Part shown: in pieces, positions 12,536-25,952 of the stretch
Numbering within the stretch: position 1 is the stretch's first letter
How the letters are laid out: every line of letters begins with the position of its first letter
Translations under genes and position numbers: made by a program
Notes under the pieces: model-generated
The model's input: only the letters and a program-made list of their open reading frames with translations
Told to the model about the DNA's origin: nothing
Databases searched by the model: none
Source: Cervus elaphus
Lineage: Eukaryota > Chordata > Mammalia > Artiodactyla > Cervidae
Assembly: GCF_910594005.1 (NCBI RefSeq)
Contig: NC_057820.1
Location: 7,197,001-7,261,000 of the forward strand
Length of the DNA stretch: 64,000 nt
Direction: 5' to 3'

Positions 12536-12967
12536 AAAAAATCTCATTCTGTTATGTGAACTATGAGCTCGATCTAAAGCACAGGACCTAAATATGCATC
12601 TGTATGTGAGGCATGGAAAAGACATTCAGTAAATTAAAAAAAAAAAATCACAAAACAAGCTTTCATCAGTTCACTTCTAAACCCCTTAAATATGGGGAGG
12701 GGAGAGAAAAAGACAAGTCCTAATTTTGCTCTTTGCCAAGATTAATTTTTCCCATCTCCACAACTGTTTTCTTTTTCTTTAATGAATGCATCCAAAAAAT
12801 GATCTTCAAAGCCCCAATATTCACAGTTAATGATGCCGACCAATTTCTCATTAGTGATGAGAAAGTTGCTGAGCAACAATGCCACACGTTCTGCCAACTC
12901 TTTTAAACAGGGGAAAAAAAAATCACACATTCAGAGTTTGAGTTAGAATAGTTAACCAACTAGTAAG

Positions 12968-13197
12968 AGAGGTGGTATGGTGTGGTGGTTCAAAGCACAA
13001 ACTCAAGAACTATTAAATTCCACCAACTACTAGCAATGAAATTTAGATATGTATTATTAGTAAGCCACCACAATTATCCAACTGTAAATTAAAGCTAAAT
13101 ATCTACCCTTAGTTGTGATAATTAACTAAATTAATACATACATGTAGAGTCCTCAGAACAGAGCTTAGCATGTATCAAGTGATCAATAAATGACAGG
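12968..13197 (+). repeat. MIR SINE
   Basis: It begins with the MIR-like GGTATGGTGTGGTGGTTCAA and ends with CAGAGCTTAGCATG, AAGTGATCAATAAATG. It is diverged but in the correct order. Confidence 0.8.
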
Positions 13198-13754
13198 TAT
13201 GATATGTTACATACTGGGTACATATATTAAACCAACACATACACAACACTCTTAAATAAGAACTAATACTTCCTTTTTATGTGCTTTAAACAAAGCATTG
13301 CTCCCACTGCTTTGGAAGACTCTTCTCATGTATCTTTCATTATCTACATTTCACCTTTATTTTGAAATCCAATTAGGAAAAAAAAAAATGGTTCACAGGA
13401 AGCCTGGTAAAATCCACTCAGAATGTGGTCATTACCAACCTTGAATAACTTCAATCTCTGCTCAGATCCAAAGGGAAGGTCAGTCATTCCTGACCTCACT
13501 CCCAAATCTCAATGCATGCCTCATAAAAACCTAAGAATAAGATCATACAAACATAGGAAAGACCCTTAGATCCAGATCCCAAGAAAGCAACAGGAGCATT
13601 CCTTACCTTCATCTAATAAAAGCCACCAGTCTACTTTAGTTTCGAGGAAAATTAATCAAGCTAATTCACTCTTAAATAAGGATCCCATCATAACTTTCTT
13701 CACTTAATAACTTTCAAAACCTTTATCCAGTTAATACTAGACCATACATTAGGA

Positions 13755-14052
13755 GGGCTTCTCCAGTAGCTCAGCTGGTAAAGAATCCGCCTGCAGTGCA
13801 GGAGACCCTGGGTCGATTCCTGGGTTGGGAAGATTCCCTGGAGAAGGGATAGGATACCCACTCCAGTACTCTTGGGCTTCCCTGCTGGCTCAGCTGGCAA
13901 AGAATCTGCCTGCAATGCGGGAGACCTGGGTTTGATCCCTGGGTTGGGAAGATCCCCTGGAGGAGGGCATGGTAACCCACTCCAGCATTCTTGCCTGGAG
14001 AATCCCCATGGACAGAGGAGACTTGTGAGGGCTACAGTCCCTGGGGTCTGTA
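13755..14052 (+). mobile_element. Bov-tA SINE with duplicated tRNA-like head
   Basis: Two tRNA-related heads occur in tandem: GGCTTCTCCAGTAGCTCAGC near 13757 and GGCTTCCCTGCTGGCTCAGC near 13874, each with its own GGTTGGGAAGAT block. A single Bov-A tail follows (CTTGCCTGGAGAATCCCCAT). This dimeric-head arrangement is a known Bov-tA variant. Confidence 0.92.
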
Positions 14053-14546
14053 AACACCAAGGAACATAGAATATGAATAACTTTCTTTAAAGTATAACCA
14101 CAGAGAAAGACAAAAACAATAAAGGCCTAAACTAAAGTCGTTAATCATCTGGTAAGATAATGTATTACTGTAAAATCACTTCAGTAAAACTGGTAATAAT
14201 TGATATATGCAATTAAATGTTAAAATCATGTTGCGCTAATGGTCACAAAACTTTAAATTATAAAAGGGTTTATTAACAAAAGGAATATTGAGAATAACAA
14301 ATGGGCAATCAAACATCATCAGTGGTAGTATAAACTGACATAAAACTTAAAAATAAATTGGCAAAAGTGGGGGGTGGGATGATTTAGGAGACTGGGTTGG
14401 CACAGACACACTAGTGTGCATAAAGCAGACAACCAGTGAGCGCCTCCTGCATGCCCAGGGCGCTCAGCGCTCCACAGGGACCCAGATGGGAAGGAAGTCC
14501 AAAGAAGAGCGGGTGTGTGTACACAGAGCTGATGCACTTCACTTCA

Positions 14547-14607
14547 CAGCAGAAGCTAACACAACACTGTAATGCAACTATACTCCAATAAAAAGTAATA
14601 AAACAAT
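14547..14607 (+). repeat. L1-type 3' end fragment
   Basis: AGAAGCTAACACAACACTGT followed by AACTATACTCCAATAAAAAG is the common artiodactyl L1 3' terminus. The same family occurs near 62270-62515. Only the last 60 bp or so is recognisable. Confidence 0.6.
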
Positions 14608-15270
14608 AACCTTAGTCACACTGAGGGAATATTAAGACTGCTGGTCACAACCATGGTCCGATCCCACAAGAGTTGGAACACAAGAGTCTCCCAGTAGCAG
14701 AGACAGCATCAACCAACCACCACAGGTCAGGCAGCAACCGGGTTTTCAAAAGACACTGTTTTAGAGCCAGAGAAAGAAGGATCCCACTTCCAAACTGAGA
14801 CTCTGCCCCTCACCCAGGAGGATACATGAGTTTCCTTCCTTCTTATGCTTATTGAGACAGGCTGGGACCTGGGACCCTTTGCTGCAGTGAGTTCACCTGC
14901 ACAAAGGTCTCTTTGAGCATCAGAATACAAAGAAACCATACGGAACTAAAAATAAAGTGCCTACATATGCGGTTGCAGCACATTATGAACAATAAGATAC
15001 AAAAATATAAAAAGCTCAACTGCCACTTCTAAGGCTTCAGGAACAAAAGCAGGGTCCTGTGCATGATCGATCCCTGCACACAGCGCCTCCAGGGCCACCA
15101 ACGGTGGGTGGACCACTTAGGCCACCCGCTGGCCTGACCCACAGATCCACCCCTACCTTCACGCCATTTAAAGGACCAGTTCACCCCCGCCTCAGGAAGC
15201 ATGGGAGGGAACAATGAAAACCTGTTACTTGTTTTCACTCCCTTTTGCTGTAGCAGGAGTCAAAAGAAAC

Positions 15271-15497
15271 CTTGCCTCCATGGTGGCTCAGATAGTAAAG
15301 AATCTGCCTGCAATGCAAGGGACCCAGGTTCAATCCTTGGTCCAATCAATGGGTCAGGAAGATCCCATGGAGAAGGGAATGGCAACCCACTCCAGTATGC
15401 TTCCCTGGAGAATTCCATGGACAGAGGAGCCAGATGGCTATAGTCCACAGGGTCGTAAAGAGTCGGACAAGACTGAGTGACTAACACTTTCACACTT
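15271..15497 (+). mobile_element. Bov-tA SINE
   Basis: Read from TGGTGGCTCAGATAGTAAAG through GGAAGATCCCATGGAGAAGG to GACTGAGTGACTAACAC. Full head and tail are present. Confidence 0.92.
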
Positions 15498-17627
15498 TGG
15501 GGGAAAAAAAAAGTTGGCAACATGTGTCTAGTGCCTTGAAAACAAATGTAATGTCTATTCTATGGAAATAAACTCAGAAAAAGCTCATTAACTTTCATTT
15601 AAAAATTCAAATACCCAAATGTACAACTGTAGGGGAATGGTTATACAAACTATTTTGCATGCATGTAAATGATTTTAAAAGTTCTAAATAAATATTGATA
15701 AAAAAATTTGGTGGAGCAATGTTTAATCTTTCAACCAATAATATACTGAGCTTGTTCTATTTGGTTGGCACTAATACAGATGCTGATTCAAGATAAAGCA
15801 AAAACAGAAGTGGTCAATGTTCCCATGATACACTATCATGTGAATAGAAATATACACTGAAAAAAAATAACTGAATCAAAAATAAATGAGAAAAGTGCTC
15901 CAATTGAAAATCAACATGGTTGCTTAGCAATTCTTACAAAGTAACCCACTACTGACTAGAGTGTCAAAGAAGCTTCACTAAGGAGGTACCTGAACCAGGG
16001 GTTATAGAGTCTTCCAACTGAACATGGAGGACTGAATATTTCTGCTGCTTTCTGAAACCCCTAAAATGACAGCATAGAAGTTTTAAAGAGGCATAACCAC
16101 CATTAGGACAAAGAGGATTGGACAGGATCACAGAAGAATCATATCAACATTTTCAAAAGCTGTGAACGTGAATGGCTGAGTGGTAGTTGACTGCGGAGAC
16201 CAGAAATCACCGAAAACACTAAAGATAACCTGGTGTGTACGTGGGGAAGATTATCAAGAAATAAGCTGTTTACTACAGCGAAAGCCCCCAAAAGTTGAGA
16301 AATAAGCAGCTCTGGTTATCACTCAGAGTAGATATGACTAGAACTGAAAACTGGGAGGCGGATGATTGGTTCAGCAGAGACACATGCAGCCCCTTCTCTG
16401 GCTCTTCTAAGAAGGCTAACTAGGCAGGACTACAGCTTCCAGGCAGAAGAATGGAAGGCAGACATCCAAGTCCATTCCCCAGATCAAAAGAAAATATATG
16501 AACACAGATACTGTGACATGCAGATCCACTTACAGTAATGCTCACTAGATCATAAGCTGTAACTACACACAGTTTCCAATAACCATTTCTGTTTATCTTT
16601 AAAAATGAATGGACAGCAAAGGATCATAAGATACTTAACAAAAGTCTCCAGCATGAGAAAAAAAAAAGAACAAAACCAAATAATTACAAAAGAGGAACTT
16701 AAAAGAAGCATAGACAATACAAGGAACTGGAAAAATAATTGTTTAAATACTTCAGAGAAATAATATCAAAGAATAAAAATAAGAAAGTTCTGAGAATTTT
16801 TCTAAAGAGGGTCTTAAAAGTCATTCAGAGAAAATTTTTTAAATAAAAAAATCATTAGAAGGATTGAAAGTAAGAGATGAGGAAACACTTCCAAAAGCAA
16901 AACAAAAGATAAAGTCATGAAAGTTAGAAAACCAAATGGTGAATATAGGAGACTTAATATTTCAAGAAAAGCAATTTCAGAGAGGGGTAATATAAAAAAT
17001 AGAAGAGAAGAAATTATAAAAAAAAAAAAGTACCCAAAATTCCCAAGAACTGAAGGAAATTAATCTCTGAAATAGGAGGACTCAACTAATGTGCAGTACA
17101 AGAAATAAAACAATAAAATGGAATGAAAGAAGGAAAGATGGATGGAAGAAAGAGGAAGAAGACAGATAGGTAAAGTCCCCCACCATCATACATGGGAAGA
17201 CCAAATTCATTAGTACAAAATTTCAGAACCACAGGCATGAAAATATTCTAAAAAGCTTCCAGTAAAAAAATTAAAATTAAAATACAGAAAACAAGACCAT
17301 CATACAAATGAACAGGTTTTAGAATGGTGTTAAATTTAACCCTGGAAGTAATGAAGCATTGCTTTCAACATTCTAAATCACTAATACATAATTCCACACA
17401 AGCCTACCATCTTATGTAGGTAGAATAAACATGTTTTCATACATACAAGCCTCAAAATTGATATCCCATCTGAAACAAGGCTGTAAGATAGGCCCAATAA
17501 AACATATATAAACCATTAAGAAAGAACATGGAAATTAGGACATGAATCCCAAAGGAAAAAGGAATTCCTGGGCTTAGGGAAACCCTAAAATGACAGTTAT
17601 GATGGGCTACAAGGATACTCACACCAC

Positions 17628-17662
17628 CGGGGCAGGGGCGGGGGGGAGGAGGGGGGAGGTGG
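17628..17662 (+). repeat. G-rich tract
   Basis: Several G runs of three to seven (GGGGCAGGGGCGGGGGGG and GGAGGGGGGAGG) lie close together, enough for a G-quadruplex on the + strand, which is non-template-like for CPEB2 (antisense). Confidence 0.7.
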
Positions 17663-18847
17663 AAAAAAGACAACTTACATGACTATTTGATGTTTTTACA
17701 CGTTTTACATGTTAAAAGAGAAGCTTCAGTGTTTTACAAATATATTCTGGGATGAATTAGTGTAAGTACTTAGAAAACTAAGCAAACAAACCAAAAGAGA
17801 CAGAGATGAATTCCAGGAAAAACAAAGTTATATGAGAAAGAAAATGTTACAGTACAAAACATATGAGGTTCACCTGTAAATAGCATTTGTATTATCACAG
17901 TAATTGCAACCTCTAAACAAAAGTGGTCCTAAAATAATTTTTAGAGGACAAAGCAGTGAAAATGTTGGGGGTATGGGTAAATCAAAGTAGAGAGCCTACA
18001 GACAATACCTAAAATGTAGGAACTATAAAGCATAAGCATATTATTTATAAATAATTACACAAAGAATAGGTACAGTTGAAGTGGCTACATCCAAGGAACA
18101 GAAATCAGAAGTAGAGAAGAATGAAGAAAGACTTCTATTTTTTCCTTCTATAAACCTTATGGCACTATTTTACCTTGTAATCTATGTACATATGTTTTTT
18201 AAACTAACTTTTTGAAAGTTAACAAGGTTAGAGAGAAGGTAACTATTTGAATATCTCAAATATCTTATGTTTATATATTTAAAAAGAAAAAATGACAAAA
18301 ATTATATACCAAAAATATTAAACATGGTTATTTTAGCTTGTGGAATTATTGATAATTTAAAAACTTTTTTCCCCAAGTTTTTCCAAATTTCCTTTAATGA
18401 ATACACACTACTTTTTTGAAATAAGGAAAACATTTAAAAGAATAATGTCCTATATCTTGCAGGAAAACCTTTCATTAGAGATTCTCAGATACTTTTCAAA
18501 TACTATATGCTGCTAAAATTCATAGGCCCAGTTATCCCATGTATTTGTTTTATCACTTCAGGTTCTATATAAACAATATTCTTTCTGCTTTTATTTTCAA
18601 TTTAAAAATAAGGGCTGTAAGCCCATATTTAAAGTTCTAGGGTAGATGTTTTGCGTGAGTAATAAACTTTTAATAAGTACACATATGCTTTGAATAAATG
18701 TGAGTTTTAAGAAAATTCATTGTCATTTCTGTGCAATAGTTTTTAGTTTTTAGAAAAGAAACTGTAATCTTATGTAAGTCAACTCATTTAGCTGACTACT
18801 TAAAGATGCTTGGAAGAAATAAAAACTCAAAATATTGTTGCTAAGAC

Positions 18848-19766
18848 TGGTTCCAAATAGAAAAAGGAATATGTCAAGGCTGTATATTGTCACCCTGCTT
18901 ATTTAACTTATTTGCAGAGTACATCATGAGAAATGCTGGGCTGGAGGAAGCACAAGCTGGAATCAAGATTTCTGGGAGAAATATCAATAACCTCAGATAT
19001 GCAGATGACACCACCCTTACAGCAGAAAGTGAAGATCTAAAGAGCCTCTTGATGAAAGTGAAAGAGGAGAGTGAAAAAGTTGGCTTAAAGCTCAACATTC
19101 AGAAAACTAAGATCATGGCATCCGGTCCCATCACTTCATGGCAGACAGATGGGGAAATGGTGGAAACAGTGGCTGACTATTTTTCTGGGCTCCAAAATCA
19201 TTGCAGATGGGATTGCAGCCACGAAATTAAGACGCTTACTCCTTGGAAGTAAAGTTATGACCAACCTAGACAGCATATTAAAAAGCAGAGACATTACTTT
19301 GCCAACAAAGGTCCGTCTAGTCAAGGCTATGGTTTTTCCAGCGGTCATGTGCGGATGTGAGAGCTGGACTATAAAGAAAGCTGAGCACCAAAGAATTGAT
19401 GCTTTTGAACTGTGGTGTTGGAGAAGACTCTTGAGAGTCCCTTGGACTGCAAGGAGATCCAACCAGTCCATCCTAAAGGAGATCAGTCCTGGGTGTTCAT
19501 TGGAAGGACTGATGTTGAATCTGAAACTCCAATACTTTGGCCACCTGATGCAAAGAGCTGACTCATGTGAAAAGACCCTGGTGCTGGGAAAGACTGAGGG
19601 CAGGAGGAGAAGGGGACGACAGAGGATGAGATGGTTGGATGGCATCATCAACTCGATGGATGTGGGTTTGGGTGGACTCTGGGAGTTGGTGACGGACAGG
19701 GAGGCCTGGCGTGCTACAATTCATGAGGTCTCAAAGAGTCGGACACCACTGAGCGACTGAACTGAA
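18848..19766 (+). mobile_element. BovB (RTE) LINE, 5'-truncated
   Basis: This is the 3' 0.9 kb of a BovB element. The first frame encodes SPCLFNLFAEYIMRNAGLEE and the reverse-transcriptase catalytic motif RYADDTTL. A +1 shifted frame from 19149 carries the rest of the BovB C-terminus (CESWTIKKAEH, RIDAFELWCWRRLLRVPWTA) to SRTPLSD. The shift between frames near 19180 and the missing 5' half make it inactive. Confidence 0.95.
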
Positions 19767-20740
19767 ATTAAAGTTTAAAATCTCTATCCAAGATATCGTA
19801 TTTCAAATGAATCTTCTACAACAAGAACTTTTACAATCACACTTTCAAAATTTCCTTTTCAATCTGCAGGTAACACTGACAACAGAAGTTCTACTCTAAT
19901 AAATTGTACCCTTAAAATGAACTAAATTCTGAGTAGTTGGGGGTAAAGGTATCAAGTATATCACAACAGTGATCACCTCTTAAAATCAGAACACATTTAA
20001 TAAAGTGTATATGGCTTCTATATAATTTAGTCCAAAGATAATTATTCTTTTCCTCTTTATCAAAGGCCAGTGACCTACAGGAAAAAGAACACAAAATCAA
20101 TGAAGTAAAAGGGAAAGAATGTGTAAATTCTACTTACTCCTTTTTAAAATAAAAAGAAACATTTTACTTAAAAACTGAAAGCATACATAGCAATCTATTA
20201 TCTTGTTTTGGAAAACATTCTAATAAAATGATTTTCATCTATACTATTTTTCGGCACATGTGAAAATTTTGACTTCAAGCAACACAGGTGGCTGAAGAAA
20301 AGCAAAATGGTTCTGGGAAATACATGACTATCAGAGTTACTAATAAGTGAGGGCAGTTTAAGAGGAGGAAGGTAACTATACTTTGGCATGGATATTGCTG
20401 GTATCAGTTTTATTTTTCACTCTGCTCTATTTTAATAAATACCATTCAAATTTTTTAAACTTCTTATAGATTTCTTTGATCTTGTTCTATTAGAGGAGAG
20501 TTTCTCAAAAGTGTACTCTTCACATAACCTGCCATGCCTAATTTCTAGGAGCAGGGCCCTGAAAGCTACATGTTAAACATGCTCTCCAACTCTGAGAACC
20601 TCTGTCCAGCTTAGAAGTAATAATTTTTTTTAATTATGAAATTTGATTGGTTTAAGATTTTTTTTAATATGGAAAAATTTTAAAGTCTTTTTTGAATTTA
20701 TTACAATATTCCTTCTGCTTTATGTTTGGGTTTTTTCAGT

Positions 20741-20835
20741 CACAAGGCAGGTGGGATCTTGGCCCCCCAACCAGAAATCGAACCCACACTTCCTGCACTG
20801 GAAGGTGAAGTCTCAACTGCTGGACAACCAGGCAA
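20741..20835 (-). mobile_element. CHR-2-type tRNA-derived SINE fragment
   Basis: Reversed, the sequence has the CHR layout: complement of GGTGGGATCTTGGCCCCCCA, CCAGAAATCGAACCCACACT and GGACAACCAGGCAAGG. The GATCGAACC-like B box is intact in outline. Only the tRNA-like head remains. Confidence 0.7.
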
Positions 20836-20970
20836 GGTGCTAGAAGCTCTTAAGCTCAAAAATGTAAGTTCTCACACCAGACTTTTAGAAATTGATACAA
20901 GTTACTTTGTGACTCTGTACTTCAATTTTAAACTGTGGCTTCACCTGATGAGTACAATGTGATAGCTACT

Positions 20971-21154
20971 GATGTGCTCAGATGCTGAGTCGTGTCCCAC
21001 TCTTTGCGACCCCATGGACTGTAGCCCACAAGGCTCCTCTGTCCATGGGATTTCCCAGGCAAGAATACTGGAGTGGGCTGCCATTTCCTCCTCAAGGGGA
21101 ATCTCCCTGGCCCAGGGATTGAACCTGGGTCTCTCACATCTCCTGCACTGGCAG
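20971..21154 (-). mobile_element. Bov-tA SINE abutting BovB
   Basis: GAGTCGTGTCCCACTCTTTG, CTCTGTCCATGGGATTTCCC and CATCTCCTGCACTGGCAG mark a reverse Bov-tA whose tRNA-like head is cut off exactly where BovB sequence begins. Confidence 0.88.
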
Positions 21155-23043
21155 AGTTCCACAGAACAGCAAGGAGAGAAAAGAAAGTCTTCTTAAGTGA
21201 ACAATGCAAAGAAACAGAGGAAAACAATAGAATGGGAAAGACTGGCAATCTCTTCAAGAAAATTGGAAATACCAAGGGAACATTTCATGCAAGGACAGGC
21301 ACAATAAAAGACAGAAATGGCAAGGACCCATCAAAAGTAAAAGATATTAAGAAGATGTGGCAAGAATACAGAGAAGAACTATAAAAAAAAGGTCTTAATG
21401 ACCGAGGTAATCACAATGGTGTGATCACTCACCTACAGCCAAACATCCTGGAACGTGAAGTCAAGTGGGCCTTAGGAAGCATTACTACCAACAGTGCTAG
21501 TGGAGGTGACAGAATTCCAGCTGAGCTATTTAAAATCCTAAAAGATGATGCTGTTACACTCAATATGTCAGCAGATTTGTAAAACTCAGCAGTGGCCACA
21601 GGACTGGAAAAAATCAATTTTCACTCCAATCTCAAAGAAGGGTACTATCAAAGAATGTCCAAACTAACACAATTGAACTTATTTCACATGCTAGCAAGGT
21701 AATGTTCAAATTCCATCAAGCTAGGCTCCAGCAGTACATGAACTGAGAAATTTCAGATGTACAAGCTGGATTTAGAAAAAACAGAGGAACCAGAAATCAA
21801 ATTGCCAAAATTCACTGGATCACAGAGAAAGCAACAGAATTCCGGGAGAACATCTACTTCTGCTTCGCTGTCTACGCCAAAGCCTTTGACTGTATGGATC
21901 ACAACAAACTGTGGAAAATTCTTAAAAAGATGGGAAGACCAGACCACCTGACCTGCCTCCTGAGAAACCTGTATGCAGGTCAAGAAGCAACAGTAAGAAC
22001 CAGACATGGAATAACAGATTGGTTCCAAATCGGGCAAGGAGTCCATCAAGGCTGTATACTGTCACCTGCTTATTTAACTTCTATGCAGAGTGCATCATGC
22101 GGAATGTTAGGTGGGATGAATTACAAGCTGGAATTAAGACTGCAGGGAGAAATATCTACAACCTCAGATATGCAGATGATATCCCTCTAATGGCAGAAAG
22201 TGAAGAGGAACTAAAGAGCCTCTTGATGAGGATGAAAGAGGAGAGTGAAAAAGATGACTTAAAACTCAGCACTCAAAATACCAAGATCATGGCATCCAGA
22301 CTCGTAACTTCATGGCAAATAGAAGGGGCAAAGTGGAAACTGTGGCAGATTTTATTTTCCTGGGCTGCAAAATCACTGAGGATAGTGACTGCAGCCATGA
22401 AATTAAAAGATGCTTGCTCCTTGGAAGGAAAGCCATGACAAATCGAGACAGCATATTAAGGGGAACACATGTAAATCCATGGCTGATTTATGTCAATGTA
22501 TGGCAAAAACCACTACAATACTGTAAAGTAATTAGCCTCCAACTAATAAAAATAAATGAAGAAAAAATAAAAAGCAGAGGCATCATTTTGCCGGCAAAGG
22601 TCTGAATAGTCAAAGCTATGGCTTTTCCAGAAGTCATGTATGGAGGTGAGAGGTGGACCATAAAGAAGGCTGAGAGCTGAAGAATTGGTGCTTTTAAGCT
22701 ATGGTGTTGGAGAAGACTCTTGAGAGTCCCTTGGACTGCAATGACATCAAACCAGTCAATCCTAAAGCAAATCAGTCCTGAAAATTCATTGGAAGGACTG
22801 ATGCTGAAGCTCCAAAACTTTGGCTACCTGATAAGAACAGACTCACAGGAAAAGACCCTGCTGCTGGAAAAGACTGAGGGCAGGAGAAGAGGGCGACAGA
22901 GAATGAGATGTTGGATGGCATCACTGACTCAATGGACATGAGTTTGAGCAAACTCTGGGAGATAGTGAAGGACAGGGAAGCCTGTCCCTGGACAGGACCA
23001 TGGACTGCAGAGTGGGATAGGCCTTAGTAACTGAGCAACAACT
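21155..23043 (+). mobile_element. BovB (RTE) LINE interrupted by an L1 3' end
   Basis: This 1.8 kb BovB starts within the reverse-transcriptase region (ENNRMGKTGNLFKKIGNTKG), continues through HNKLWKILKKMGRPDHLTCL and RYADDIPLMAESEEE, and ends with the usual 3' end near 23043. Several frameshifts and stops break the frame, and 22460-22566 is foreign L1 sequence. Confidence 0.95.
22460..22566 (+). mobile_element. L1_BT-type 3' end nested in BovB
   Basis: The stretch GGGGAACACATGTAAATCC, then CCACTACAATACTGTAAAG and TTAGCCTCCAACTAATAAAA with an A-rich tail is the terminal part of bovine L1. BovB sequence stops at GCATATTAA and resumes at ATAAAAAGCAGAGG, so this is a short 5'-truncated insertion on the same strand. 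Confidence 0.88.
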
Positions 23044-24144
23044 TCCATTGTATACTAAGGTAAGTGAGGAGAATATCAGAGGGAAAAGAAATGTCTTGAA
23101 AAGAGGCAAGAATTTAGTTGATACCACCAGGACCACTTAGCATTTATAGAAGTCATTCCTTATTTCCTCAAGGATTATTTTCCTTAAAATAAGCAGAGAT
23201 TTTTTTCTTCAGGACTTTAGCAATCAAGAAATAAAAATGATGCTACGATATACGAAAGCACAGTAAAGAAAAACATTTTAAAGGCATTCACTTCTAAAAA
23301 TATGTCAATATTGAAAAATCATGCTCTAAATCCTTTTTCTTGAATTCCCCTTAATAGTTCAGAGAACATTAGTAAAGGCATTGTGATTTGCTGACACAGA
23401 ACCTCCTAAGACTGCTAAATAAACTACATTTCTTCCTGCTGTTCTCAAATAATCTTTTATGTGCGTAAATTTTTTGTTTGCCCTTATGATTTGGAGGAGG
23501 GGTAGGCAATTTGGGGTAAAAATGCTTACACAGTAAGACCTTTTTTGTAAACTGCTGAGGGCAGAGAGGGGAGAGAGATTAACAATAATCACTGACTTGT
23601 TCTTTTGTTTAAAGGGGAATGAATTGACCCACACATACAGAAAAAAGATCACAGATTATTTAACATAGGTATGCAAACACAAAATTGCAAAATCACAAAA
23701 CTTTACTTGGCACAGCATGATTTACTTTAACCATTAAAAGAATTCATAATTGTCCTTCCTATGAAAAGGAAAATATTTGTCAAAAATTAAAGACAGTCAC
23801 CAGAAAATGGATGTTCATGAGGAGAAGTCACTGCAGAATAAATAAAACAGAGCCGTCAGTGCCACTCGTACTACAGAAACGTAAAACAGTGTGTTAGTGT
23901 TCACAGCCCAGAGCAAAGACTCCCCCGCCCTCAGAGGACTGGCTGAGCAGCGTCACACCCAGTCACCGTCAGGCAGCCCCAAACAGCTATGCCAGGACAA
24001 GTCTGCTGTCAGTTCCTCAGTTATGACAAGCTCTTGAACACAACCTGCTCCACATCTACCTTAGGTACCTCCACTTATTACCTCCAAACACTTCATAGCC
24101 TCCCCTCCATAGTATTCTAATCCTTACCGTTATGTGTACATAAT

Positions 24145-24315
24145 CGAGCCCACCAGGTTCCTCTGTCCATGGGATTTCCCAGGCAAGAATACTGGAGTGG
24201 GTTGCCATTTCCTCCTCCAAGGGACCTTCCCTATCCAGGGATCAAATCCAAGCTTCCAATGTCTCCTGCACTGGCAGGCGGATTGCTCTTCACCACTGGG
24301 CCACCTGGGAAGCCC
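24145..24315 (-). mobile_element. Bov-tA SINE
   Basis: The run from CCACCAGGTTCCTCTGTCCA through GGGTTGCCATTTCCTCCTCC to CCACCTGGGAAGCCC is a reverse Bov-tA lacking the outermost tail. Confidence 0.9.
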
Positions 24316-24379
24316 TACTGCATGTTTATACTATGTTATACTAATGTGTTATATGTATCTATGCATATCACACATGTAA

Positions 24380-24500
24380 CTAGAAGGTCTCTCTTCCTCT
24401 TCGGCTGTACATTCCACAAGAACAGAGACCGTGTCTGTTTCACATAACACACAGCGGGCTCTTGGATACTGCCTAGTACAAAAGTAAGCACACTTTCTGG
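24380..24500 (+). repeat. L2 LINE 3' end
   Basis: CATTCCACAAGAACAGAGAC, GTGTCTGTTTCACATAAC and a GGCTCTTGGATACTGCCTAG-like segment match the L2 terminus. The sequence before the Bov-tA at 24145 may be its upstream part. Confidence 0.55.
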
Positions 24501-25119
24501 AATAGAATGCATCCAGGGTTTCACCTATGGCTGTCAGCACTTCACATCCTCAGAGCCGTGACAAGACCATTGCCCCTGCCATGCTAGACTAGAAAGACCT
24601 TAACAGTAAACAATGGAGGTTCTCTACTGACCTGTAAAAACCACCAGGCTTGCATTCTGGGCTAAAGTAGGGGCAGGAGGGTCCTTCCGTCAGTCTAATC
24701 AGTCAACAGTCACGCCAGTAACTGGCCATGGACTTTTTTGGATTCCAGAGGGCTGCCAGATTGCTTTTCTGTCTACCAACATAAACTCTTACCTGACGCA
24801 GTTTTTCTTTTCCTTTAGAACAGCAGAACCCAATGCAAATTTTGTTTCTGCCTTTCATCTCTGTGGAAGGCAGCCTCCATGACTGCCTCTGCTGCTCTTT
24901 GCCTCCCAGGACTCACAGCTCTTGGGCAACAGACTCCGCCGAGCTGAGCAGGGTGATCTACATGGCTAGTATGCTGTCAGGAAATGATGGCATGAGACTA
25001 CTGAAGCTAAATCCTAGAAAACACTGGGGCACCTGCTTCGAGCTTTATCATTTGCTCTAGGGGTGGCGGGGGCCACACTTGGAGGACAGTTTGGCAGTCC
25101 TGAGCAGAGGTCTGTGATG

Positions 25120-25395
25120 AACTGTGTTCTGCCAACAGCTTGCGCCAACTTGCCAGCCACATAAGTAAGTCATCTTGGAAAAGGATCCCCCTGCCTTAGT
25201 CAGACCTTCAGATGACTGCCGCCTCACTGCTCTCCTAACTGCTACCTCCTAAGATCCTCGCCAGAACTAACCTACTCAAGAGCTTCCGAGTTCTAAACCA
25301 CAGAAACTGCAGGTGATAATAAAGGTTCATTGTAGCTTCAGGCCAGTAAATTTGGGAGTAATTTTTTATGCAGCAGTGTATAACTAATACAATCT
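25120..25395 (+). repeat. Possible MaLR (MLT1-like) LTR remnant
   Basis: The end reads GTGATAATAAAGGTTCATTG then TTTATGCAGCAGTGTATAAC and TAATACA, like the 3' end of an old ERVL-MaLR LTR. It is a non-coding relic; the 5' boundary is not visible. The 27080-27365 stretch has a related end. Confidence 0.4.
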
Positions 25396-25952
25396 TTCAC
25401 CACTCAAGTTTGCACAGAAAATTTTCAAGAAACTGTCACCACTTACACAAAGGGAAATAAGAAATTCATTTTTATTTTCAGTTTTTCATTTACCCCACAA
25501 GTCTCACCTCTCTGTTCATTAGATTCCATAAGGAAGACATAGCAACTGGTTGGGTTATTGAAAAATATTTTAGAAGGATAAAATAAGATTCATTCTGCTT
25601 TTTTAGAGAAAAGAATTTTCATATGCTAAGTAGAGAACAGAACTTTCTGAAGGTGATGAAAAGATGAGATACGAGAGATAGGACAGAGGCTGAAATGATG
25701 CCCTAAAGATCAGGAATGGAAAGGAGGTGAAATAAATTCAGAGATTGGTTTCTTCTGTATGTCACAACCTTGCTTTCCTAAATTTTTACTGAGGCCCAGC
25801 CCCAAGAAAATGTGTAATGATCAGTGTGTGGGGGTAAGATACCCAGGATGACAAATCCCAGGAGGTGAGAAAATTTGTACTAGTAATAAAAGAAAAAACT
25901 AGGTGACAGCACTTGGATATCAAGATAATCTTAGAAAGATGCATGTGTGTGG

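Noticed and set aside
13755..14052. tRNA genes in Bov-tA and CHR heads
   Set aside because: The A/B-box-like parts are SINE heads derived from tRNA; they lack a complete cloverleaf and are followed by SINE bodies.
18887..19760. Reverse-transcriptase-like frames as host genes or as part of a novel RT system
   Set aside because: All RT-like frames match BovB (RTE) and are 5'-truncated, frame-broken and flanked by target duplications.
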